Under the pieces are notes generated by a model. That model did not search any database, was not told where the DNA came from, and saw only the letters and a list, made by a program, of their open reading frames with translations. This document shows positions 20,409-29,100 of a stretch of DNA of 30,837 nucleotides, one piece after another. How positions within the stretch are numbered: position 1 is the stretch's first letter; every line of letters starts with the position of its first letter. Both the position numbers and the translations under genes were made by a program. The stretch comes from a virus: positions 1-30,837 of the IMG/VR virus record IMGVR_UViG_3300043434_000479, one strand, 5' to 3'.

Positions 20409-22124
20409 TTAACTTGGATAAGGAAGGTCGAGTACATGAGACCATATTCCGCTAACCATTTGATATTCTCTGACGATATACCCTTGTGGTGCTATAGCAG
20501 AATCGACGCAGTAAATTCGACATATTGTATCATCATCAACATAATCTGACGGATACACAATGTCTAAAATTTTTGATCCTATTAATGTAGTGCTTAGTCC
20601 TGTTGTATCTGCATAAAATGCTACTTGTTTTGTTCTTACTTCTGAGGTTAGTGTTTGATAATTAACTGCATCAGTACTGCTTACAGGGTCCGATACGCTA
20701 GTAATTCTTTTACTACTAACATCAACTGTTCCGCTACCTTTCGGTGCTAATGTTATTGTTCCAGTTGCGCTTGAAGGGTTAGTATATGTAACTATTGAGA
20801 TATTATTCATATCATCATGAGTTATAACTAATTTTGCTGCAACTAACGATCCTAGTTCTCCTATACTATGCAACCCAGGCGCAGATACTACCGATATACC
20901 TAATGCAGTTTCACTTAAAACTTGAGATCCGTCAATATGAAACGCCTTACCAGATAATAAATCGATGTTTTCAGACGAAGTCCATGCTGTAGTCGATTGC
21001 TGCCATAACCATGTTTTATTCCCATCTAAACCGGCCTGTAGAGAAATACCCCCTCCATTAGCAGTACTATCAGTTGGGGTGTCTACTTTGCCTATTTCGA
21101 ATACTAAATCTTCAATGTAGATGTTAGTTGTATTAATCGTAGTAGATGATCCTTCAACTGTTAAATTTCCACGTATTCTTACTCCCCCGTTAACATCTAA
21201 TGTATCAGTCGGTGTTTCAGTGTATAAACCAATATGTTCGTTATATGCATCAATAAATATCGACGGCTTTGTGCCTAACGAATTCAACATATTGATCGAA
21301 AAATTTTGATCACTAATAGTTGAATTTATTCGCACACTTCCTGTTGTAATGTTAACTTCTAAATTTTGAGTTGGTCCTAAAACTAAAGGTACACTATTTT
21401 GAATAGTAATAGATCCGCTAGCAAATGTATCTTCAAATGCTGATAAGAAGCTTTCAGCAGTTCTTAATGAGTCGTCACCTGCAATCAGAGCCGATGCCTT
21501 TGTAACCGGCACGTCATAACTTATGCCACTATAAGTGCCTACATTAAATCCTACATTAATTTGTTTTGGTGTTAAAGATGTAGAATATCCTGCAATAGGT
21601 GATGCAGGAATAAATTGATCTTTACTATAAATTCCTATTAATACTTCCGATACATATAATAAAACAATAGTGTGTAATAGTTGATTAGTGTCGAATACAT
21701 CCTCGGCTACAAACCCCGAGACTCCCTGAGTGGATGAATATATAGGTCCTGCTAAAATTCTACTCTCGCCGTCATAAAAATGAACTTGTTTTTTAGTACT
21801 ATCAATCCATATGTCGCCTTGTGTAAACGAGGTAGGCAGTGTTCCAGAAACAATAGTGCCTCCTGATACCTTAAAAGTCGAACCGTCATATACTTTTAAT
21901 CTTCCTTCCCCAATATCGTACCAAATTTGTCCAATAATTGGATTAGCTGGGCTAATTGAATCTGCAAAATTTTCTAAAATATGAACTAAATTTTCGTTAA
22001 TAAACTCTCCGTAAGAGCTAGAGTTTTTACCTATTAATGTAATATCAGTTGCTGTTTGATTAATTGTACCATCAACAACTTCAACTAGTACACTCCCGTC
22101 GGTTTTGTTTATAATATAGCTCAT
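20409..22124 (-). CDS. tail fibre-like structural protein (paralogue 2)
   Basis: A 571-residue protein with the same opening as its neighbours: YIINKTDGSVLVEVVDGTINQ, LIGKNSSSYGEFINENLVHILENFAD, NPIIGQIWYD, then GDIWIDSTKKQVHFYDG. The central part has VEGSSTTINTTNIYIEDLVFEIGK (about residue 330), a repeat type common in phage fibres, and GTITLAPKGSGTVDV followed by RITSVSDPVSSTDAVNYQ. The last 70 residues are unlike the other two paralogues. It lacks the collar domain. Coupled by ATGA to the upstream paralogue and probably co-transcribed. The exact position in the tail is unknown. Confidence 0.8.
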   Translation of the reverse strand: MSYIINKTDGSVLVEVVDGTINQTATDITLIGKNSSSYGEFINENLVHILENFADSISPANPIIGQIWYDIGEGRLKVYDGSTFKVSGGTIVSGTLPTSFTQGDIWIDSTKKQVHFYDGESRILAGPIYSSTQGVSGFVAEDVFDTNQLLHTIVLLYVSEVLIGIYSKDQFIPASPIAGYSTSLTPKQINVGFNVGTYSGISYDVPVTKASALIAGDDSLRTAESFLSAFEDTFASGSITIQNSVPLVLGPTQNLEVNITTGSVRINSTISDQNFSINMLNSLGTKPSIFIDAYNEHIGLYTETPTDTLDVNGGVRIRGNLTVEGSSTTINTTNIYIEDLVFEIGKVDTPTDSTANGGGISLQAGLDGNKTWLWQQSTTAWTSSENIDLLSGKAFHIDGSQVLSETALGISVVSAPGLHSIGELGSLVAAKLVITHDDMNNISIVTYTNPSSATGTITLAPKGSGTVDVSSKRITSVSDPVSSTDAVNYQTLTSEVRTKQVAFYADTTGLSTTLIGSKILDIVYPSDYVDDDTICRIYCVDSAIAPQGYIVREYQMVSGIWSHVLDLPYPS

Positions 22125-24280
22125 TCTGCAACCCCAGTATAAATTATGTAGTTAATAGTTAAATAAGGATTCATAATGTTTAGAGGCTGTGATAGACTTG
22201 TTGATATCACCCCTCCACTATTTGGTAATCCGTATCCGTCAATAGTGCCTGTTGGCAATCCTCTTCCTGGTAAGGCATTGATGTCTGTTGTTCCTGGGAC
22301 ACCGGCTGCATAATATTGAGCCGACGAACTGCTCATATTGTGTTTGTGTTCCGGTAAGTTATTAAGTTGTATTGTAGTTTGCTCAGATCCAGAACCACTT
22401 CCTAACGAGTCAGCTACTGCCGAAGTAACACGGTTTGAAGATCCGCCGCCTGCATCTATTAATACTTCTGGAGAGTTTTTATCAGGAATGGTTTTTTCAT
22501 TGTCCATATTGTCACGGCCTAATGCAAATCTACCTCTCAAATCAGGTAATGCAAATGCTGCTTGTCCCGACATGTTACTAGATGGTTTATATGCATAACC
22601 GATAACTTCGAATAATTTAATATATCTCGATATACTAACTTCACTACCGTCACATAGTAAGTATCCAGACGGAGGTGTCGGACCGGCAAACGGAAATATT
22701 GCACCAACCGGTACTGTCGGTATATTTGCAATAAAAGATGCTTTTGTTGTCTTTTTAAGACCCGGACTAACGTTCCCACCTCTGTATACAATTAACGTAT
22801 CGCTATCATATGTGTCAAACACTTCGGTCTTAGCATTAATAATATCAGCACCGATAATAGTGTTAAAAGTAACTGTGCCGTCGGTCGTTTCGCCGTCGAA
22901 TTGTATATCAGGGGAAGAAGTGACATCGCCTCGAATTCTAAAAGTTGTTGCATTTTCTAATTTTTTTGCAATGTCGGCTGTACCGGATAGAGGTCCTGAA
23001 AAAGTTCCTTGAACATTACCGATTATGGTACTTGCCCAAATATTTCTAAATCTAAGACTTGATGAACCTATATCGTAACTATTCGTTGCACCGGGCACAA
23101 TAACACTAGTTCCAATTATTGGACTACCACTATGTAAATCTTGTAATTTATTAAGAGTAATCGGACCATATGTAACAACACTATCTCCTAAGAACGATTT
23201 ACCATTAATTGATAAACTACCTTCAGTGGCAATACTGTTATTTTCGTCCCCTAGGTATGTTCCATTCGCAGAACTTCCGGTATTTGTTACGTAAATATTA
23301 CCCGAAGATCTAAAATCTCCCTTAACATCAAGTGTAGCAAGAGGATTTACATTATCCGGACCAATTCCAATTTTTGTATTTGACCCAATCGATAGTGCAA
23401 TGTATTCTCCTGGGTTTAACTCAGCATCACCCGCGTGATTCACGCGAACATTGATATTTTTACCGCTACTTTTAGAATAAAATAATGTAGATGTATCAGT
23501 GCTTATACTGAAAGATAAATCAGCACCTATTGATATTCCATTTTTTGATCGAATATTAAACTGATTGTTAGTAGTACTTGTGATATCACTTCTTAAAAAG
23601 TTACTAGCATCAATTGTAGATCCATTAACATTTAATGCATCTGCCTCGCTTGAACGTCCCCAAAACTTCGACGGATTTGTTGCACTTGCTGAATCAACCT
23701 TGCTTAAATTAAGTCCTTGGTTGATAGCAGGAAATCCGATAAGTGTTGTCTTTGGAGTAAAAGCGGATTTACTTACAATTGCAATTCTTTCATTTTCTGC
23801 AAAAAGTGTTGTTACTAAATGATCAACATTGTCAGTATCAGTGATTGTTTCTGTCTCTGGCCCTGTTTTAATACCGTTACTATATTGAGGTCCTACAAGC
23901 AACCATGTCGATCCTGACGAAATATATAACTGTTTCTTTAGTGTATCAACCCATATATCACCGGTTGTATTTGTTAATGTCGGTGCTGTATTAGATTTTT
24001 TAATCGATCCCGTCGGAGCCCACTCTGTTCCATCAAAGACTCTTAATATGTTTGTTCCATTATCATACCAGAGTTGACCTTCTACTGGATTTGCCGGTGA
24101 TTCGTTATTAGCAAAATTTTCTAATAAGTGTAAAAAATTTTCAGCTATCGGCTGTCCATATCCCGGATAATTTTTACCCACGAATCTTAAACTTGTCTGT
24201 GTGTTTAGTTGTTGATCGTCAACAGTTAGTGACGGTTTCGACGGATTAGATGTTTCAGTAAATTTGACTTGATATGTCAT
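22121..24280 (-). CDS. tail fibre protein with gp12-like collar domain (paralogue 3)
   Basis: A 719-residue protein, the longest of three paralogues. Residues 1 to about 250 repeat the shared N-terminal modules (LRFVGKNYPGYGQPIAENFL, GQLWYDNGTNILRVFDGTEW, GDIWVDTLKKQLYISS). The middle holds PGATNSYDIGSSSLRFRNIWA-type and GDVTSSPDIQF repeats. Residues 523 to about 575 are a phage tail collar domain (VGAIFPFAGPTPPSGYLLCDGSEV, LPDLRGRFALG). A Gly/Ser-rich loop region with NNLPEHKHNM (His645, His647) follows, a candidate metal site as in T4 gp12. The end YLTINYIIYTGV is also collar-type. This is probably the short-tail-fibre-like protein. GGAG precedes the ATG. Confidence 0.87.
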   Translation of the reverse strand: MTYQVKFTETSNPSKPSLTVDDQQLNTQTSLRFVGKNYPGYGQPIAENFLHLLENFANNESPANPVEGQLWYDNGTNILRVFDGTEWAPTGSIKKSNTAPTLTNTTGDIWVDTLKKQLYISSGSTWLLVGPQYSNGIKTGPETETITDTDNVDHLVTTLFAENERIAIVSKSAFTPKTTLIGFPAINQGLNLSKVDSASATNPSKFWGRSSEADALNVNGSTIDASNFLRSDITSTTNNQFNIRSKNGISIGADLSFSISTDTSTLFYSKSSGKNINVRVNHAGDAELNPGEYIALSIGSNTKIGIGPDNVNPLATLDVKGDFRSSGNIYVTNTGSSANGTYLGDENNSIATEGSLSINGKSFLGDSVVTYGPITLNKLQDLHSGSPIIGTSVIVPGATNSYDIGSSSLRFRNIWASTIIGNVQGTFSGPLSGTADIAKKLENATTFRIRGDVTSSPDIQFDGETTDGTVTFNTIIGADIINAKTEVFDTYDSDTLIVYRGGNVSPGLKKTTKASFIANIPTVPVGAIFPFAGPTPPSGYLLCDGSEVSISRYIKLFEVIGYAYKPSSNMSGQAAFALPDLRGRFALGRDNMDNEKTIPDKNSPEVLIDAGGGSSNRVTSAVADSLGSGSGSEQTTIQLNNLPEHKHNMSSSSAQYYAAGVPGTTDINALPGRGLPTGTIDGYGLPNSGGVISTSLSQPLNIMNPYLTINYIIYTGVAE

Positions 24281-24281
24281 A

Positions 24282-24890
24282 TTATACTCCTGCCAATCCT
24301 GTTAAACTTTGAATTCTAACAGTATAATCTATTTGAATTAATCTGTTTAACGACTTTTGAACTGGATGAAAAATTACATGAGTTAGTAATAGTTGATTTC
24401 CAGTTGTACTATAGGACTTAAGACCTAGTTCATCAAAAATATAAGCTGCATCGTTATTTGTTGAGTTATCAAATGCTAACTGGCCTGTTGGTTCGCCGTA
24501 GTCTAATAAACAAGTTACAAATACATCAGTATATGTTGTTCCAGTTACATGTCGTGTTTCGATAAAATTTCTAGTCGGATCAACATTATTATCAGATCGA
24601 TCATCGACAATTTTTTTATAAGTTTCGTTATATAAACTAGAATTTGAACCTGAACTATTTGGAGTCAAATATGTAATAATTCCTGTCGGATCTATTGCGG
24701 TTCCGCCGTTCCCTAATGCTAATTCATATATAAATCCTTGTCCACTATTTGCAATACTTTGTGCCATTGCAATACTCATGTTTTCATAGTGAATTGCATT
24801 TCTTTTGTTTACAAAGGTAACTTTTTCAACTGGATCATGAATATGTATATGACCTTCTATGTGGAACCCGGTTAGATCATTAATTTGCAT
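24282..24890 (-). CDS. virion structural protein, unknown
   Basis: A 202-residue protein. It opens with MQINDLTGFHIEGHIHIHDPVEKVTFVNKRNAIHYENM and SIAMAQSIANSGQGFIYELALGNGG, then polar, strand-forming segments, ending in LNRLIQIDYTVRIQSLTG. The four His in the first 20 residues (HIEGHIHIH) are notable. It is probably a tail/baseplate component, judging by context between fibre-like genes and by a late-promoter-like box in front. The SD is AGAGAG. No enzymatic motif. Confidence 0.7.
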   Translation of the reverse strand: MQINDLTGFHIEGHIHIHDPVEKVTFVNKRNAIHYENMSIAMAQSIANSGQGFIYELALGNGGTAIDPTGIITYLTPNSSGSNSSLYNETYKKIVDDRSDNNVDPTRNFIETRHVTGTTYTDVFVTCLLDYGEPTGQLAFDNSTNNDAAYIFDELGLKSYSTTGNQLLLTHVIFHPVQKSLNRLIQIDYTVRIQSLTGLAGV

Positions 24891-24910
24891 AATACTCTCT
24901 CTTTATTCAA

Positions 24911-24918
24911 TATTTATC
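24911..24918 (-). promoter_or_regulatory. candidate late promoter box (GATAAATA)
   Basis: On the - strand GATAAATA lies in the 48-base gap before the 202-residue structural gene, about 21 bases upstream of the ATG. It is the same octamer as at 6418-6425, which supports a shared late-type element. Confidence 0.45.
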
Positions 24919-24938
24919 TATATGAATTATATGCTAAG

Positions 24939-26156
24939 TTAATTGGTGCTCGATAATTCATCTGCTTTTACAGTAAAGTATGCAGTTGTAGTCGAACTTA
25001 AATTTGTTGCTAATACATCTATTTGACTTGTATTTGAATTCCACTGTGCATTAAACTCACATAACGATGCTAATCCTGTGTACACAATTCCGTATACCGA
25101 GCATGTTACTACATTGCTATTACTTCTAGATACTATAATTTCACAAGATTGAACTTCTCCTCCGCATTTAGCAAGTACCAATAATTTTAAAGTTTGCGAA
25201 TTTGCGCCAACTGACGAAAATATAACCGATGTTGCTGACTGTAATACTGTGCTTGTTTGAGGTTTAGCCCAAGTATGTAAATTACTGTAAAGAATACCGG
25301 TGTCGTCAAATGTAAAATTATCTACTGTTAGACTAGGAAGATCAAGTTCTCTACTTATCGAACAGTTCAAGTTAACTGCATTATAAAGAATATCAGTATA
25401 AGGTGTAGTTAATGTCGGAGAAAAATCGTTAATCGTCGCTGTTAAAAGATCTTGTTCGGTTTCTTTATTTGATAACTCAAGAGTTGCTCCGTCAATTTGT
25501 GCTTGTACTGATATTAACTGACCCGAGATACTTAGTAATGCTGCTGTCTTCTGTGAACTTTCAGGTTGCGAATTCCAATATGCTTGATCGTCTAATAATT
25601 CTTGTTTTTGTAATTGATAACTCTCTAGAGATCCTTGTAGTATAATAATTTGATTTGCTAATATCGATTGTTGAGAAATTAACGAATCATAATAACTTTG
25701 TGCTGCTTCTTCGTTCCCAAGTATCCTAACTCTACTTGAATTAAGGTTGCCAGTTAAATCACCAGTAAATGATCCTGTAAAATCACCATCAAATACTTGA
25801 TCTTGTAAACTTTCGACAGAAATTGTAACACTTTTAGATACTGGATTTGTAAGTAACTGAATATTTTGCCCTGCTACAAGTGTTAACGTATCTGTTAATT
25901 GGCTTGTTTCTATTGCTTGTTGACCTGCAACTTCGACACTATTAAACGACCCTCTATTTGGAAGATTATTTGTAATTGTTATTTGTCCAAACGATTGAGT
26001 AACTAGTATCCCTTCACCGTCGTATATTCCGGTTATCATCGATTCTGTTCGATTATATAGTTCTGTAAAATTTTGATTAATTTTAACAGCACCGGATCGT
26101 AATGTATCACCTGTGCCGTCGTTTACAGATTCTCCTATATTAATTGTTTCTTTCAT
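24939..26156 (-). CDS. tail structural protein with coiled coil
   Basis: A 405-residue protein. It opens with INIGESVNDGTGDTLRSGAVKINQNFTELYNR (residues 5-36), an N-terminal module shared by many phage tail proteins. DGDFTGSFTGDLTGNLNSS (about 122-140) is a short Gly/Thr repeat. A long Gln/Leu/Ser-rich coiled coil (about residues 150-240) connects to a beta-rich C-terminal domain (260-405) with paired cysteines (LAKCGGEVQSCEIIV). This layout fits a trimeric fibre or baseplate connector. The ribosome-binding site AGGATAAT overlaps the stop of the giant gene before it, so they are likely co-translated. The exact role is unknown. Confidence 0.75.
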   Translation of the reverse strand: MKETINIGESVNDGTGDTLRSGAVKINQNFTELYNRTESMITGIYDGEGILVTQSFGQITITNNLPNRGSFNSVEVAGQQAIETSQLTDTLTLVAGQNIQLLTNPVSKSVTISVESLQDQVFDGDFTGSFTGDLTGNLNSSRVRILGNEEAAQSYYDSLISQQSILANQIIILQGSLESYQLQKQELLDDQAYWNSQPESSQKTAALLSISGQLISVQAQIDGATLELSNKETEQDLLTATINDFSPTLTTPYTDILYNAVNLNCSISRELDLPSLTVDNFTFDDTGILYSNLHTWAKPQTSTVLQSATSVIFSSVGANSQTLKLLVLAKCGGEVQSCEIIVSRSNSNVVTCSVYGIVYTGLASLCEFNAQWNSNTSQIDVLATNLSSTTTAYFTVKADELSSTN

Positions 26157-26160
26157 ATTA

Positions 26161-29100
26161 TTATCCTTGATCGAATGTTATATCTGTGCTGTCGAATGTT
26201 CCTGCACTGCTATCGAATGTGCTAACAGTCTCATCTGATTTACTTTCATATTTATCGATAGCTGTATACCATATACCCGGTGTTGCTTTTAAGAACTGTG
26301 CAATCTTTGTATCGGAATATTGAATATTATCAAAAGAATCCCAATCAGTACCTGTTCGTTTTATCACAACAATTTGTGTTCCAAAATCGTACTGCTTAGT
26401 TAATAAAATTTCATTAGTAACTCCGTTTACAGAAAATTCTGCATCAAATTGAACATCACCTTCGGGACTTTCAGGATGTATTGAACTATCATAAAGCATA
26501 TACGGCTTCTTTTTTAATCTAATTCCGCCAACAAATACTTCAATTTCATCAGCTTGTCCATACCCTGCCGGAATTAATGATTCAAAAGTACTATCTTGAT
26601 AATCCCATTCCACTAATTCTTCAGTTCTAGAAAGCTTCGATATGCTTATAGCCGGTAATGTTGCTCTTGCCGGAGTAAATGATAGATTTACTACATTTGA
26701 ATTTCCGTCGCATAAAGATTTTTCAATAATATCGATTTCGGTGTACGGTAAAGTTTCACTAGGACCGATACATTGCACTTTAGCTCCTTTTCTGTGAATC
26801 TTAGAAGCTCCTGTTCCTAACGTTCCTCTTCTTAATTTTCCAAGTACTGAAATTTCTCTTGTACCATCTTCGTCAGTAAATTCTTCTTGAATTATGCTAA
26901 AATATTCAATTCTCTCGCCTCGAATCTCGATTACACCCGGCTTGTTTTTTGTCGGATTTGGTAAGTCAAACGATAATGCATCCTCTACCTTAATAACAAG
27001 ATCGTTGTATCTTAAATCTTTTACTAAGATAGTTTGTTTGTTTCTACTCAATCTCTTAAAATGATATCTGTTTAACATATCCTTAAATTGCATATATGCA
27101 ATACCAGACGTTAATACATTAGACCCAAATGTCATTATCGAATATTCATCGTTATTATTTGGCTCTTTTGAAAGAGTGATACTCGATTTATTTGGATTTA
27201 ATTTGAAATCTACACTCGGGGTTAATAATGAACCGTTCTTAATTACCCAAACAAAGCTATCATCTAACACTGCGCGGTCTAACTGAATCACGCCTGTAGA
27301 AACTTTTAAGTAATTAAAATATTCAATTGTATCAGGAGTTAACGACAACTGATCTACATATTTTGCTCTAGTTCTTTGAGCATCTAAAATATCATGATTA
27401 TATGCAGTAATTACTTCAACTACTTCATTATTATTATATAAATTATTAAATTTAATTCTTGCAGGAGAATCGGAAATATATTCATATTCTGCCCCTGCTA
27501 TAATTGATATAATCAAACTCTTTCCTGCATATTTGTTATATACACTCTTAATTAACTTGATGTTAATTCCTTTAACATCTACTATATAATCAACATTTTG
27601 AACTAAAATATTTTGATCAGCTATTACAATAATGTCATCTACTGAGACTGAATACGGAGCAAACTTAATAGTATCTAACTTATATGTTAATCTATTGTTT
27701 TTAATAGTGTAATAGCAATTCATTGGAGATTTTAAAATCTTGTTGTTTACTCTTACAATCATATTTGATTCTATAGGTTTATTTGTTCCCGCAATATAAT
27801 CTAAGGTATATTCATCGGAGCCATTAACTAAAATACGCTGAGTATTCATAACCGAGAATGTTTGTACTGATCCGTCGACTATTAAATAATTTATTAAAGA
27901 ATTTTCGACCGGTGTAGTTAAGAATCGTATTCCAATTCTATTAGGACTTGGATCCGATGTTTGGAATAACTCTACTTCGGTTCCTGTAACCTGTATACCG
28001 TTAAGATAGATTAATGATACAACATTATTAGACCATCTTGCAGATGTAACAAATTCAGATGTAAATCCATCTGCAATTACATAATCAATATCAAGAATAT
28101 TTAATCCGTTAAATCCAAAACTAGTAATTGAAATTACTGCATTTTCTGCAGGAGCAACATTGAATACAATCTTATTTTGAACATAATCAATTGTATATTC
28201 ATCTTCAAATATGTTAATTTGTATATCTGTTAACTTTTCACTTGTTCCTGTTTCGGTCTTAACAATAACTGCTCGATTGCTGTTTATCTGTTGTGTAATA
28301 ACAAATTCTGTAGTTAACCCGTCACCGATATAGTTGTCGACTTTAATATTTGCTGATCCGTTTTTAGGTCTATCAAATACTTTAATTGCAACTGCATCTA
28401 CTACTTGTCCGGGGACAACTTCTTCTGTAGCCGGACTGGTATTAGGAGTTACAAATCCGTCACCGTCTACTAATATATCGTCGGCTGCTATTCCTGTTGC
28501 TGAATTATATGCTAGGTCTCCACCGCTTAATGCTGTATCATAATCAAAATCTTGAGGATTAATAGCACCGTCGCTAGTACTCTTTCTAAAGATAAATTTG
28601 TCCCCTGCACTAACAACTAATTCAGATGGAATTTCAATAGTGTCAGTTAAATTGTCACCATAAAATGTTTCCATAATTGCATTGCTATTTTCAATAGGAT
28701 CTACTCCACCGTAATTTGGATCATCTATTCTTATCGGTGTGAGAGGTGATGTAATTATTAATTTACTTCCAATTGCAAGTGCATCAACTAAAAATACCGT
28801 TCCGTTTTGATTTATAGTACAATCTGTCGGATCAATTAACTCTCTTGTAAATGTAATTGTTCTTCCGGAAGGAATATCAATATAGAAGATCTGACTTAGA
28901 ATAAGAACATTACCTACAATATCAATTACTTTGGTGCCAAATCCGAACGGGTTCTGTAAATCTCCGTCAACTAATACTGGATCTGTAGATATTACATCAT
29001 CTATTTTAATTCCTGTCGAGTCAACTACTGTAAACTGTGTAAATCCTTTATAATTGATTACATTAGTTATAGCTGTTTTAGTAACAGAAACTTTAGGAGG

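Noticed and set aside
23432-23446. Perfect 7-bp inverted repeat CGCGTGA/TCACGCG in a fibre gene
   Set aside because: Short, with a 1-base centre, and fully inside codons for Arg-Val-Asn-His-Ala; no U-run or promoter; likely chance, though GC-rich.
28334-28543. A 69-residue + strand open frame over the giant gene
   Set aside because: Shadow of the long - strand frame, no ribosome-binding site.
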